This document shows, in pieces, positions 13,111-25,376 of a stretch of DNA of 64,000 nt (position 1 is its first letter; each line of letters starts with the position of its first letter). The notes beneath the pieces were generated by a model, which was given only the letters and a program-made list of their open reading frames with translations, searched no databases and was not told the origin of the DNA. Location: assembly GCF_954871325.1 (NCBI RefSeq), contig NC_088778.1, positions 20,631,120-20,695,119 of the forward strand. Direction: 5' to 3'. This DNA comes from Gordionus sp. m RMFG-2023. Taxonomy: Eukaryota; Nematomorpha; Gordioida; Chordodea; Parachordodidae. A program made the translations under genes and the position numbers.

Positions 13111-15080
13111 TAAAATGTTTTTTTGATTAAATATGGGCATATGTTATATATGATGTCGTGATTAGCATTTTATGTATGCTTCGCTATTGTGATGTTTTAT
13201 AGTTAAACTTCATTAAACACAATCATCTACATTACATTTGCCAAATTTATTCATTTCTCTGAGACATAATTAATATCCTTAGTTTGAGAAGATGTAATGT
13301 ACATTCTTTTCACTATTGTTCTGGCAATAAAATTTAATAATTGATGAAATTTATTATAACAGATTGTATATTTGTAGGAGTCAAGATTGAGTGAATTGTC
13401 TTAAAAAATAAATTGATTATAAAGTTTAATAATTCATGAAACTTGGTATTGCAGGAGTATGCGACTAGGAGAGACATAATTCAAGGTCATCATACAAAAT
13501 TATTTATAAAATTTACTAACTGACGATTTATAACTTTTTATAATATATTAGGTTTCAGTAATTTATAGTAATCTCATCAATTCATAGTTAAATCGCTTAC
13601 TATGAATTATATTCAGTATATTTCTTTTCTCGAGTGAAATGGACAAATCTTTTACTATCAAGTGTTTTACGATCAACGGCAGGGAAATCCTAACAATTCA
13701 TCATCCCGAATACTTTTCAATTGTCGAAAAATAGCTTCATTTATCTATTCTCACCCATTTATTGAAGGCAAAGTAATACTATCCAATTTAAGGATTTCTT
13801 AAGCAGGTTTTTATTCCAATTATACATTCCAAAATTATTTTATGCCTTTCGTTCTGCTCCTCTTTTCTAATTTCCAGATATTATAGTAGATTTAAAATCT
13901 AAAGTTAAAATCGCCCCTGGAACAATACGCAAAATTCTCCCTCACTTGCTAGATGGAAGCTGCTCTCCAAAGAAAATTTGAAGATATAGGCTTTCTATCC
14001 CTTGCCTTACTGAGCATTACAGGCAGCTGCCTCTCGTCAAACGCTAAAAGTCAACTAGTTATTAATACTTTTAATACCACCACATCCACATCTAACGCGG
14101 TTCTAAATCTATAGAAGCCAATGCTCCTCACTCTTTCGCCTTTCTCTTCCAGTCAACATGACGGATTTACGTTTTATCCAGAATTCTATTTAATTACTTT
14201 ATTCTAATGCAGCTTTGAAGGGCTCTTCTCTAATTCTTAATCTTGACTACTCATAAATCAAATTAATAATTCTCTGACAACAATCCATCATTTAGTTATG
14301 AATAGCTCAAAGTCATCCCAAGCTCCTTTATAACAAAGAACATTGCACATGAATAGGCCCTAGTTTAGGTAACTCTGCCTGCTCTTCTTGATAGCCTTGC
14401 ATCTGATCTTCTACCCTGTCTCTTCCCAAAAAGGCTGCCATCTACGCCACCTTAATATGCGATTATTGCTATATCTCTTTGTGCAGACACATGCTTTGTT
14501 CATTTTAACAAAATATAAATTTAATGCTTGCTATTGTTAAAAAAAATTATTAAATTTTGGTTGCTTGTTTAAAAAAACCCAATATTTAGTTACTTGATAA
14601 AAAAAATCAATATAATATAATAGTTCTTAACAACTGTTAACATGTAGTTGATAATAAAAAATTAATATATTCTTCAGGTGTATTTAAATATATATATTAG
14701 AATGCATTGTCTTAGATATATTAGAGAGTAAAATTGTGATATTTGAGAAAAACAAATAAATATGGCAAGTTTCTTATTTAACTACTTTCATAACTGAAGA
14801 ATCAAAAACAGATTTCTAATAAATATTGTTTAAAAATTTTACATAACTAGCTACTTTAACTTAAATATATGTAATACTAAAATGAATATAAGCATAAATT
14901 GCTTTGAGATTATATATGACATGAGTTAATAATTACTGAAGATGATCTAGCTAAATTTTCTTTGAACCTGTTAATAAAAACAAGACTTAAGTTATTTAGA
15001 ATATAAAAGGGATATTAATTGAAAGTAAGTATTTAAACAAAAATGATACAATAACCTTAATCTCATTTGCATTATTTTAT
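13111..15080. other. Non-coding stretch with a GC-richer unexplained island
   Basis: 13650-14480 is visibly richer in C and G than its surroundings and has coding-like words, including an open stretch from about 13952 (+) of some 50 codons. I could not identify a family on either strand. It is most likely an old mobile-element coding remnant. The remainder is plain AT-rich DNA. Confidence 0.4.
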
Positions 15081-15194
15081 GATAAATATATTTATTACTT
15101 TATGTAAAATTTAATATTAATGATCCATAAATTTTCATGATAAATATTTATTACTTTGTGTAAAATTTAATATTAATGATCCATAAATTTTCAT
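15081..15194. repeat. Tandem duplication, two ~57-bp units
   Basis: 15081-15138 and 15139-15194 are nearly identical (GATAAATAT...CCATAAATTTTCAT), differing by a 2-bp indel and one substitution. It looks recent. Confidence 0.95.
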
Positions 15195-15317
15195 GATTAG
15201 ACAAATTTGAATTATTCAAAAATATATTACATGACTTAGTTCCTGACTTTAAAGTTAAATATATACTCTCTTTATGTTTTTGGGGGCATCTGGGTGTGGA
15301 ATAAGTATATATCTTTT

Positions 15318-16989
15318 CAGGTGCGTAACCAATGAGGGGGGGGGAATAGGGGAAATTCCCCTCCCCCATCGCAAATTTAACTGTTTTCATAAATATCATT
15401 TTGAGCTACCCCCCCCCCCTTCCGAATCAAAATTTTATAAATATTTGAATGTTAATATCAATATCAATTTTCCAACATAAAACATATTTTTTATAAATAA
15501 ATTTATTAAAATTTCCTTTCCTTGTGAGTATATTAAGATTATTCAAAAATATTAATAAAATGGAAATATTTTTAGTCAAAGTGAAATCAAACGGTAATTT
15601 ATTTTATTATTATATATAATTATTTCATTAAATTCAAAATTATTAGTGAGTTAGAATTAATAAGTATTTTTAATAATATTTTAATTATTAATAAATATCT
15701 ATAATTTTTTAAATATTTTTCATTTACTTCCATTTTGTAGAACAGAAGAAATAGAAATGCAAAAGTTAAATAAGGCTGACATGAAAAAAAGTAATGTGTC
15801 GTCAGAAGCGATATCATTATTGAATTCAATTGATCAATCAGAGTTTATCATTGCTGCTAGTTGCATCAATAAATTATTTTCCTATAGCTCACTACTTTGT
15901 AGAAATTTACAAATTTAGATTTGGTTCAGGTTATTGATTTGGCGGAAAATATATATAAACAGATAGATACATTAAGAATGAATGTATCTAGACGTTAAAT
16001 CGAAGGCTAAATTTTATGATATAACACTAATTAAACCTCGTCTAGCATTTAGGCAATTATTGAGATGTAAAATAAATATTGGCTCAACTGAAGAATATTA
16101 TAAAATATCCATTTTCATCCAATTCTTAGATACTTTTTTATCGCAAATAAAAGTAAGGTTTTTAGATAAAATAACAAGTCTTTAGCAAACTTCAAGTTTT
16201 ATTACCCAAAGATCCTTCGTTTTCTAATGCCAATATTGTTAAAATTAAATATTTAGCAAAATTTTATTCCTATGATATTGATACTGAAATAAATTTAATC
16301 AGTGAATTCGAATTGTGATAAATATTTACTACGTTTAGCTATCTTACCTGAGCATGCTATTGATGCGCTCAATCGGTGTAAAGAAACCTTGGCTCAATTT
16401 CCTAATATTTTGAAGTTGTTTTATATTCTTGCATGTTTGCCTATTACAACATGTACAAATGAAAGGACTTTTTCCAACTTGAGAAGGTTGAAAACATATT
16501 TACGAAGTACTACTTCCGAATGTCGGCTAAATGGGTTAGCTCTGTTAAATATCCACAGAGATTTAGTTTCAACGACAAACAAAATTCTTGATGAATTGGA
16601 AACATTCCCACGAAAATTAAAAATATCATTATAATTATAGTATTTAATAAATATTTTTGTATAATATTGTATTTGCTAGTCAATATTTTATACACACAAC
16701 TATTAGTATTTTTAATAAAAAATTAAATTCTACTTATATTTATGAGAATTTAAGCTGAGGCTAGTTTTTAAAGCAAATTTTATAACAAAAATGACATTAA
16801 ACTTTATTTCAACTTTACATTTAAAAAAACTTCATTGAATATAATATACCTAACTTAAAATAATAAAAAATAGGCTTGTAATATCCATAAGCACTAATTA
16901 GCAAATAATAGTTAAAAATAGAAATATTCATAATTTAATAGAATAGCTAAAACCGCCCCCACCCCCATAAGAAAATTCTTAAGCCACTG
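15318..16989 (+). mobile_element. hAT transposon with G-rich ends (1672 bp)
   Basis: A perfect 8-bp duplication TATCTTTT flanks it (15310-15317 and 16990-16997). The left end is CAGGTGCGTAACCAATGAGG followed by a G run; the reverse complement of the right end is CAGTGGCTTAAG, then a G-rich block. These match the CAGTGGCGTA...GGGGG pattern of a widespread hAT family. It carries a degenerate transposase on the plus strand. Non-autonomous relatives occur at 7538, 20365 and 32193. Confidence 0.85.
15830..16634 (+). pseudogene. hAT transposase (ZMYM1/THAP12-like class), decayed
   Basis: The upstream part (about 15830-16290) shows hAT catalytic-region words (an E-F-I-I-A-A-S-C-I-N-K-L-F-type segment, RPRLAFRQ-like and YYKISIFIQFLD) in more than one frame. 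The open stretch 16302-16634 is the C-terminal dimerisation domain: FPNILKLFYILACLPITTC, then NERTFSNLRRLKTYLRST and RLNGLALLNIH, the hallmark of the ZMYM1/THAP12 (52-kDa repressor-like) hAT group. The N-terminal zinc finger is missing and stops and frame changes interrupt it, so it is inactive. Confidence 0.8.
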
Positions 16990-17468
16990 TATCTTTTCTT
17001 TAGGTTTGTAAAATATAAATCTTATATCATATTATTTAAAAAAATCTATCACATTCTAAGAAATGTAAAAATAATGTAAAAGTTAATTTTTTATTACGAT
17101 ATATAAAAGAAATAACAAAAATGGTAAAAGTTGCTTGATACGTGATTTCAGCGCTAAGCCCTCTAGTGTTGACAAGCCACGGAGCTACTAGAGATGTAAA
17201 TTTCTCGGGAAAAGGTCCAGGGGAATTTCGAAAAATTGGGGAAAAATAGGAGAAATAACGGAATATTAAAAAATAACCACAAAATACACTCTAAACATTT
17301 CCATTTTTTTATTGAATAACTTTATTAAATTTGTAGAACTGAGGGAAAATAAAATAATTAAACAATGCACTGTAAACATTTCATTTTTTTGAATAACTTT
17401 ATTAATTACAAGAAGTATGTATTATATATTACATTTAAAATTCATGGGATGCTAATGAAAGCATTAAC

Positions 17469-17819
17469 TAGAGATCTGCAAAAGTAGGCCCAGCCTTTTT
17501 TAAGAAAATTCGAGCAGGGTCGGGGCGGGCTTTAGATTTTTTTTTGAAATATATCTAAATTCATTAATTTTATGTTGAATTATTTTTAGAAACTAGACCC
17601 CATATAACATATATCGTTTATTTTGAGTAATTATAAAAATAATTATATTTAAATAAATTCTGGCCGGGCCAGTAAATTTTTTCAAAAAATATATCGAGTT
17701 CGGGCAGCGTCGGCAAGACTTTTTAAAAAATTTCGGGTTCGGGACGGGCCGGGTAAAACTTTTTATAAAAATTGCGGGCCTGGCCGGGTTTGAAAAATTA
17801 GGCCCGATGCAGATCACTA
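17469..17819. mobile_element. hAT miniature element, GATCTGCATC family, copy 2 (nested)
   Basis: 351 bp inside the larger hAT. The left end is TAGAGATCTGCAAAAGTAGG, and the right end reads ATGCAGATCACTA. Flanking duplications are GCATTAAC (17461-17468) and GCATCAAC (17820-17827), one mismatch. The internal GGCCGGG-rich blocks and the ACTAGACCCCATATAACATA segment match the copies at 8430 and 46315 in reverse orientation. Confidence 0.92.
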
Positions 17820-17919
17820 GCATCAACATCTTCATGGGATATAATTGAATCATCATTATCACTTGATATTGATAAATCGGAATCTGAACTCTTTTGATGA
17901 TGGCCCGAACATGATTTGT

Positions 17920-19150
17920 GTGATCCTTTATATATTGTGCCTGATTGATATTAATTTTTCGGCTCTTTCATTCTTTATTCTATTTATCGTTTTTGAATAA
18001 ATTTTTCCAAATTCTGACCAGACTCTTTCTGACGAGGCACTTGAAGGTTGTATCGAAAAACATCATAATGCCGCTGGGGTTGATTTGTACGCAATCCTTT
18101 CTATCATATGAGTGTGGTATGGATTGAGCTCTCCTATATTCCAGCTCCTTTATAGAAACCGTGTTTTGAATGATATTCTGCTAAATTACCCATAATTTAT
18201 CCAATATCGGAATTAATTTGGCCTGAAATAATATTTAATAAATTTAAAACTACTGTTAATTCGTGGTCTGTTAATTTCACACCATAATATCTAGGATCTA
18301 AGATTTGTTGCATAATGATATTCTCGGCAACAAAATTTCTTTCGTTTATTAATATGCATCTTAACACTTTTCAAATCATTTTCATTAAAAATAAAAGTTG
18401 TGAATTGAGTTTATCTTTTATAGCCCAAAATATTTCTGGTACTTCAGATAATACCGCTGTATCCGATTCTACAATTATAATTTTATTATAAATAAATTCC
18501 AAAAATGTCAGTACAGACTCTAATTTATCCCAGTATCCTTCTTTGCCTAATATAATACGCCTTCTTTGTTTGTCTATAAATAAACTTGAAATTGTGATTT
18601 CTTGCAAAATTTCCTTATTTTTCACAACACTTTGCAACATTATAACAAACCTCCCCATCTTGTCGGACTTAGAATTTTTAAGGAAAATTTATATCCTTTC
18701 AATATTTGTCTTTCTTTAAAAGTTACCAATAAAATACCATTAAATTTTATAATTTAATTCTTTGTTTGGTTTTTTTGATGATTTTTTCAATAAAACGTAT
18801 TTGCATAAATCTTTAATAAGCAAATTCAAGCCATGTGCGGTACATTCTAAGCATTCAATATAATATATTTTGCCTTAACAACACTCCAGGCCTTTTTAAT
18901 ATTCTTTGCATTATCAGTTAGTAGTGAGATAAATTTTTTACTACCAATTTCTTCAATTCCCGTGAACAGCGCAGATGCGATATAATCACCAGTATGACCA
19001 CTTGTGTCAATGGATTTAAAGAAAATGGGTTTTGGGGTCATAATTATGAAATTAATGATGGACTCCTCACGAATGTTTGTCCAGCCATCGCTAATGAGAG
19101 TAAAATCAGTATCGAATTTGTTGTTGAAAATATTCAAAATCTAATAATGT
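17920..19150 (-). pseudogene. hAT transposase (DUF659 type), decayed
   Basis: Read from high to low coordinates. 19137-18847 is the DUF659 catalytic region (TLISDGWTNIREESIINFII, FFKSIDTSGHTGDYIASALF, ITDNAKN-like LLTDNAKNIKKAW). The SPTRWGRF segment joins 18658-18371 (middle region, ESDTAVLSEVPEIFWAIKDK). About 18340-18240 has the LDPRYYGVKLTDHEL block, and about 18100-17920 the dimerisation domain (IQPSSASSERVWSEFGKIYS). The domain order is complete from DUF659 to the C-terminus; a BED finger was not found. Frame changes and stops between blocks make it inactive. The C-terminal type resembles the copy at the right window edge. Confidence 0.82.
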
Positions 19151-19696
19151 TTTATTAATTGTGTACCTATATGGAATTTTATAGGCTGGGGGCATTAATT
19201 TTAAAAAATTAATAAAATATTTATTTTCAACTAAATTAAAAGGGCAATTTGACATAAAAATAGCTAATGCCAAAGCACTGTCAAGTTGTGTTTGATTTTG
19301 TTCATGTCAAAAAAAAATTATTTTAGATGTGCCTGTTACATTATTAAAATTATTGGTATTTTCTTTAAAAGTATTTAGAATGGTTTTATTTATGTTTTTT
19401 AAGATTTTACCTTTGCTTTTGTACTTTTAAAGTTATAGAGTTGCACTCAATGGTTCCACTAATAAAAATAAATGTTTAAAGACTCACGAGGAAAATAAAA
19501 ATTATTTTAAATTTATGATATAATAAATTAAGTTATAAATCATAATTTTTGAAATAAAATATTATATTTTATAAAATATAATCATACTTTTTGCAATAAA
19601 ATATTATATTTACATTAAGGGAATATCTGGGAATTTTTCGGGAAAATTCCCGTTATTTCCCAGGAAATTTCCTATCTTTACATCTTTAAGAGCTAC

Positions 19697-20364
19697 CTAG
19701 GTTTTACACATAATCCATCAAACTAGATATTTAATTTAGAGAGAAAGAAAATAATGGGTGTTTAATTATAAGTTTAAATTCCTTTTTGTAAGTCTTAAAT
19801 GATCATTATCCATATTGAGTATCCATTATCAATTTATCCTAAAAGAATAAAATTTAATATATATACTATTTAACTCCAATGTTCCTTCCCAATAGGATCA
19901 TACAAACAAAATTATTTACAATTATCATTTGAACAAATTACGTAATATATTTTAACCGGAAACCATCCGTTTCTTTTCTATTAATGTTTTTTCCCATTAA
20001 CATTTTAAATTCTTCTTCAAAGGTAAAAATTAACTTTAAAGTAAAATACCAATGTCGCCAAAATAACGCTGAAAGATAAAAATGCGAAATAAAAATATTA
20101 ATCTAAAGTAATTAAAAAAAATAAATTAACATCATCAACACATCTAATATAAATATCGGTATAAATAAAGTTAATGATTAAATATGAGTTTAATATAACA
20201 ACTGGCTAAAATATGTAATATTTAATATATTGAACAATAAAAGCATATAGGCATAAATTATTTGATACCAATCAATGCTAGAAATGATATCAGAAATAGT
20301 AAATTTATAGTGTTAAATAATTAAAAGAATCTTTTTAAGATAGCTTAGAGAGTGTGCTCTACAT
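19697..20364. other. AT-rich stretch without recognisable gene
   Basis: No conserved coding pattern, inverted ends or RNA gene was recognised. Confidence 0.5.
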
Positions 20365-20610
20365 AGGCATGGTTGGGAAATGGGGGGAGGGGCAATGGAA
20401 AATTTTTACCCCTTCAGAAATAAGTCACATCTTGTAAATATCATTTTAAGCTATTCAAAAATGTCCTGCTTAGCCCTCTCTCCATTTCTTGTCTCCCAAA
20501 AATGTATGCATATATATTAAACAACAATTGGAAAGCAAGAATCTAAAAGTATATAATTTTTTAAATTAAAACTAATAACTATAATTCATCTTTTTTTGTA
20601 AAAAAATAGT
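20365..20610. mobile_element. Partial copy of the G-rich-ended hAT family
   Basis: ATAGGCATGG is followed by a GGGGGGAGGGG block, then the internal words shared with 7538, 15318 and 32193 (TTGTAAATATCATTTTAAGC, CTCCCAAAAATGTAT). The right end and a target duplication were not found. Confidence 0.55.
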
Positions 20611-20694
20611 TATATATAAAAAAAACTTAATTTTTTGATAACATCTCTTGGTTGTAGTAAATTAGAAATCATAATTATAATTGAATGATTTTAC

Positions 20695-20863
20695 TATATT
20701 TTAATATTGATATAATATATATGTATGTTTATAATAAAAATATATATGATGTTTATAATAAAAATATATATGTATGTTTATAATAAAAATATATATGTAT
20801 GTTAATAATAAAAATATATATGTATGTTTATAATAAAAATATATGTGTATGTTTATAATGTAA
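20695..20863. repeat. Tandem repeat, ~24-bp AT-rich unit, about 6-7 copies
   Basis: The unit is close to TATGTTTATAATAAAAATAT with small indels between units. It abuts the target site of the hAT starting at 20872. Confidence 0.9.
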
Positions 20864-21199
20864 TATATATGCAGGATTGGGGAAAATTAAATTGTATTCA
20901 GATACATTAAAATTTTGTATTTAATATACTAGATACTTAGGAAAAATGTCAATACAAGATACTTGTATCTTGTTTAAAAAAGTAACTTTTTTTATACCTT
21001 TGAATAGTCAAAATCAAAATGTATCAAACTTTATTTTTTAAATAAAATGTTATAATATAAATTTATAAATAATATGAAATAAATTGTAGAAAATGACAAA
21101 TTTGTTATAAAAGATAATGCGATATAAAAATATTTTTTTAAAAATTGTATATTATAAAAATGAAAACAATATCAGAATAAATAATTAATTAGTAAATAT

Positions 21200-22450
21200 T
21201 AGTGCTATAAACGTTACTACAAAAAAGAAACGCGTTACCATTACTCGTTACGAAAAAACGAACGCGTTACCGTTACTCGTTACCATTTTACAAAAGGAAC
21301 GCGCGTTACTGACTTTTCAAAAAAGTAACTGGCTACTCGTTACTTAAAAAAATTAAATGTTATATATAATGCAAAAATATATTTATTTTTTTCCGACAAT
21401 ATATAATAAAATAAAACTATACAAAAAGAACATTTAAGATAAGATCTTTTTATAATAAAATTTTCATATATAATTATAATATGAATAAAATTATACAAAA
21501 ATAATATATTATAAGATAACATCTTTATGTAACAATTTTTTATTTATTTTTAGCAACAATTGATTTTCAAAATTTTGATCAGATAAACAAGAGCACTTTT
21601 TCGCCGTGCTAAACACACGTTCAATTGGCGCAGAGGATGGGAGAGTGGTGTTATATTTAATAAACAAAAATTTCAATTCGGGGAATTTATTAAAAATATT
21701 TAAGGAAATATCTTTATTTTGAAAAGCTTGAAAGATCATCTTCACAGAGATCTTCATTCATTTCCTGATCAAAAAAAATTTTATGATTATCTGAAAATAT
21801 TCTAGTGTGCGTGTTGGATAAAGGAATCAATATTAATTCATTCTTTACCTTCAAATGTTTTTTTATGTTTGAGCTACTTGACATTGACTTTGAAATATTT
21901 GCGTTGGGACATAATTTACATTTACAAAGTGTAGACTTGGTACCATTAATTTTCTTAATTGGTTTAAAATATAATTTAAATTGGGGCCAGGGAAAGGTTA
22001 AATCTTCTTTATCTGAAGAAGTAAGTACTATGGAGATAATATTCTTTTAAAATAAATTATAAATTAATTAATAATATCATTATATTTACTTTGAATTTTG
22101 ATTGAATATTGATTTCGACTGATAATTTAACAACGAGAATTAAAAAAAAAATGTTGGAAGTGGTTGATATGAATTAAAACTCGGCTTAAATTATTAATAT
22201 TAAGAATTAAAAAATAAATAAAAGTAATTTTATAATACAATAAAATATGTTTTTCTTTTTATTTATATTTTTTAAGAAAAAATATAAAATAACGAGTAAA
22301 GTAACGTTTTGCGTTACCGTTACTCAAAAAAATAAACGCGTTACTGTTACTCGTTACCTTTAAATGTAGGTAACTAATGGCGTTCCTTTTCTTAAAAAAG
22401 TAACGTCGTTAGTAACGACGTTACTTTTTTGACGTTACTTCACAGCACTA
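21200..22450 (-). mobile_element. Inner hAT element with internally deleted transposase (1251 bp)
   Basis: The TIRs TAGTGCTATAAACGTTACT and TAGTGCTGTGAAGTAACG (reverse complement of the right end) lie next to dense GTAACG / GCGTTAC subterminal repeats. The duplication is GTAAATAT (21192-21199) and TTAAATAT (22451-22458), 7 of 8. Minus-strand coding holds a BED finger and the dimerisation domain only. Confidence 0.9.
21509..21990 (-). pseudogene. hAT transposase remnant: BED finger joined to dimerisation domain
   Basis: From about 21990 down to 21840 a BED-type zinc finger is readable (WPQFKLYF, then LCKCKLCP and SSNIKKHLK: the Cys-x-Cys/Cys and His ligands of the fold). After about 90 bp follows 21757-21509, the hAT C-terminal dimerisation domain (TLPSSAPIERVFSTAKKC, LSDQNFENQLLLKINKKL). 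The roughly 1.3 kb that normally encodes the catalytic RNase-H-like and DUF659 regions is absent. Such a product could bind ends and dimerise but not cut, if expressed. Whether the two parts share one frame or need splicing is not settled. Confidence 0.8.
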
Positions 22451-25055
22451 TTAAATATCAATAAATCAACATCATAAATCAGCACTATTTTTAAATAATA
22501 TTAATTTTTTAAAAAATTTGTCGTTTAGCCTTTAGCAATTTGGTCTATTGACCAGATTAGCAAAGCTGAATAATCGTTCAACCCATGCAGTGTTAATATT
22601 GTGTTAAATTTAATAAATATTTATTTTATATATTTATAACTATTTAACATATTTATATGTACCTGTCATCTTTCATATAATTTAACCTCTAATTTAATAT
22701 CATTTACAGAATTATTTAAATTGAACATTGCACTTTTAAAACAAAAGTAATCATCATCTTCATCAATTGAAGAACTTGCTGACATATTAATTTCAATATT
22801 ATTTTTAAAATTAATTAAAGTTTCGTGTATTAATAAATCCTGAAGTTATTTATTTTCTTTTTTATCATCAATTCAATGACTTTTAAATAAGGAATACCGT
22901 GGCCAAAAATACAGTTTTAAAGTTATTATCAAATACATATAGATTTTTAAATACTTTATTTAAAGAATTTTCATTGCAATAGCTAATGGTTTGCAAAGAT
23001 GCAGATCAGTTTGAATTAAATTTGTGTTTTTTAACATATAATATTGGAGCTGATTCTCTATAATAACATTAATTTCGCTTTGTATTGCCAATCGCTAAAG
23101 CCAAGGGGAGTATTTTTAAATAATTTGTATCTTAGATCCAAGATGCAAGATCTTTTCCAAAATTTAAAAAAAGATAGCAATATCAGCTATAATGCTCAAT
23201 TCGGAATATATGTATTTTTATGATATAATATTTTATGAATAAAAAACTTCATTTGTTAATATATATTATTTATATTGATTTTATATGTATGTATGAATAT
23301 AATATCTCGTTAAGGTTTATCTACCAAACATTTATGGAGATATTATCATTATCCTTTTATATATATATTTTTCCGCGATTGCATTTTGATTATGTTATTA
23401 TGAATAAAACAAAAGAATCAATATAACAATTTAATAAATTGGTAACCAATTTCGGGAAGGGCAGGGGGGGCTAGAAGCGAAGTTCTCAGAAATACCCCCC
23501 CCCCCCCCTAGGAAAAATCCTGGATACAGTTTTGATGCCTTATATGTATATAAAGATATGACATTTACCATTCTCAGCTTATCATATTCTGATGTTTGAC
23601 AGATGTTAATTAATATTACCCAGGATTTTTTTAAACTTTGATTACAAATGTATAAAATAAAAACCCATATAAATGTTAGTTTTTTTTTGAAATTTCGCGG
23701 TATAATAAATAAAAATGATAAAATAGGAAACTAATATCTTTACTTTTGCACCTATTAGTGGTAATAATACTTTATAAAACTTTGGTTAATTAGTATTACT
23801 GCCATATTTTATATTTTTATCTAATTAATGATTTTATTAATGAAATATATACCAAATATATCATATAATTGTAATGTAATAGTAGTATTTTTACAAAATT
23901 ATAAACATCGGAATGTTGCACATGCGTTACCTTATTTTTAATTGCTATTTTATAATCATATCATCGATAAAAAGAGATAATAAATATTAAAATTTATTTA
24001 AGACTAAAATAATTAGTTATTTTAAATCAAAATTTATCAAAGATATTTTTTTCCTGATGGCGCATTAACTCAATATAAAAATAAAATTCATAATCTAAGC
24101 CATTGTGAATTTGAACTTGGAATTAAAGCGGAATTGTTTTTCTTTGTAAAAACCCAAAACCAAAAGGTTAGAACAGCATCCAAATAAGAATAAACACTTT
24201 AAATTATTCAATTATTGTAAAGTAAATAACACTAGAATTAATTAATCATATGTAAAAGATGATGAATATGAAAAATAACTTGTTCAAATGGCTAAATACT
24301 TTCCCGAAAAACAAATTTCAGGCTTTCATGCCTCTTAGGGAAAATTAAATTAAATTATATTCATATTGTAAAAATTATACAATTTACAATATATAAAAAT
24401 TAAAAAATTTATAATTTGTCTTCAACAAAATTATAATAAAAAATTTATTTGTATTTTGTAGTTATTTTCGAGGAGAGAAATTCAATTCAACAAATAAATT
24501 AACCCATAGGCGTAACCGAGATTTTCCTAAGGATGGAAGAGGGGGATTAATTTATTATATCGGGCTTCTACCTCTAGACCCTTCTTTCCCGCTTTGGCCT
24601 ACCTACCGCCAGGTTACCTTAGTCTATAAAACAACTTATTATCACCATTTAAAATGTAAGAAAATTGGCTACCAATTATATAAATTGTTATATTGATTCT
24701 TTCATTTTATTCATAATACATAACATCCGTAAAATGCAAACACGGGAATATATATATAGAGAGACCTGCAGGCCCGGCCTAAACCCCGGCCCTAAACCCC
24801 GGCCATAAACCCGGCCCGGCCCTAAACCCGGCCGGGCTGTATTTTAAATTTTTTAAATATACCCGGGCCGGGCTGGGCCTAAGATAGTTAAACCCGGGCC
24901 GGGCCTTAATATTTTTTATAAAAATTTTTACATTATGAGTTAATGGTTATAAGATTATATTATATTATAGTTATGATTAATATAATATTGGGTGATGGTT
25001 AACACTACCTAACACCCACAGATCGATCTAATTATTAATTTCCTGCAAATTTATT

Positions 25056-25240
25056 CAAAGTATTAATATATTTTTTTATAATTCATATCTAAATTTTTAC
25101 AACATCTTTTACCAAAACAATCAAATAAAGGAATATCTTAAATAAGCCCCAATACTCAAGTATTATTAATATATTTTTTTATAATTCATATCTAAATTTT
25201 TAGAATATATTTTACCAAAACAATCAAATAAAGGAATACC
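25056..25240. repeat. Direct repeat, two ~83-bp units
   Basis: 25056-25138 and 25157-25240 share TTTTATAATTCATATCTAAA and CCAAAACAATCAAATAAAGG with few differences. They lie inside the hAT, upstream of its coding fragment. Confidence 0.9.
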
Positions 25241-25376
25241 ACTTCTTGAAGTTTGTAATACCTTTCAAAACGAAAAAGGAGAAATAAAATTGATTTTATT
25301 TAATATAAAGCATTTTTTAATTGAAAAATTTGTTTTACACAAGTATCATTTTATTTCTCTTTTTCTCTGTCCCAAA

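Larger units (their letters stand above)
17189..19688 (-). mobile_element. hAT transposon (2.5 kb) with nested miniature element
   Basis: The ends are TAGAGATGTAAA (left) and the reverse complement TAAAGATGTAAA (right), followed by matching CGGGAAAA / CCTGGGAAATAACGGG blocks. The 8-bp duplication is GGAGCTAC (17181-17188) and AGAGCTAC (19689-19696), with one mismatch. The transposase is on the minus strand. A 351-bp miniature element is inserted at 17469-17819. Divergence of the duplication and coding decay indicate moderate age. Confidence 0.9.
20872..23204. mobile_element. Outer hAT-like element containing a second hAT
   Basis: The left end CAGGATTGGGGAAAATTA pairs imperfectly with the reverse complement of the right end, CCGAATTGAGCATTATAG. 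The flanks are TATATATG (20864-20871) and AATATATG (23205-23212), 7 of 8 alike. Subterminal words GATACTTGTATCTTG (left) and GTATCTTAGATCCAAGATGC (right) support an inverted pair. An acidic, hAT-linker-like segment on the minus strand (about 22830-22680) is the only coding trace. Removing the inner hAT leaves about 1.1 kb. Confidence 0.5.

Noticed and set aside
21805-22050. Plus-strand 81-codon open frame
   Set aside because: It lies antisense to the BED-finger coding of the hAT and has no family pattern.
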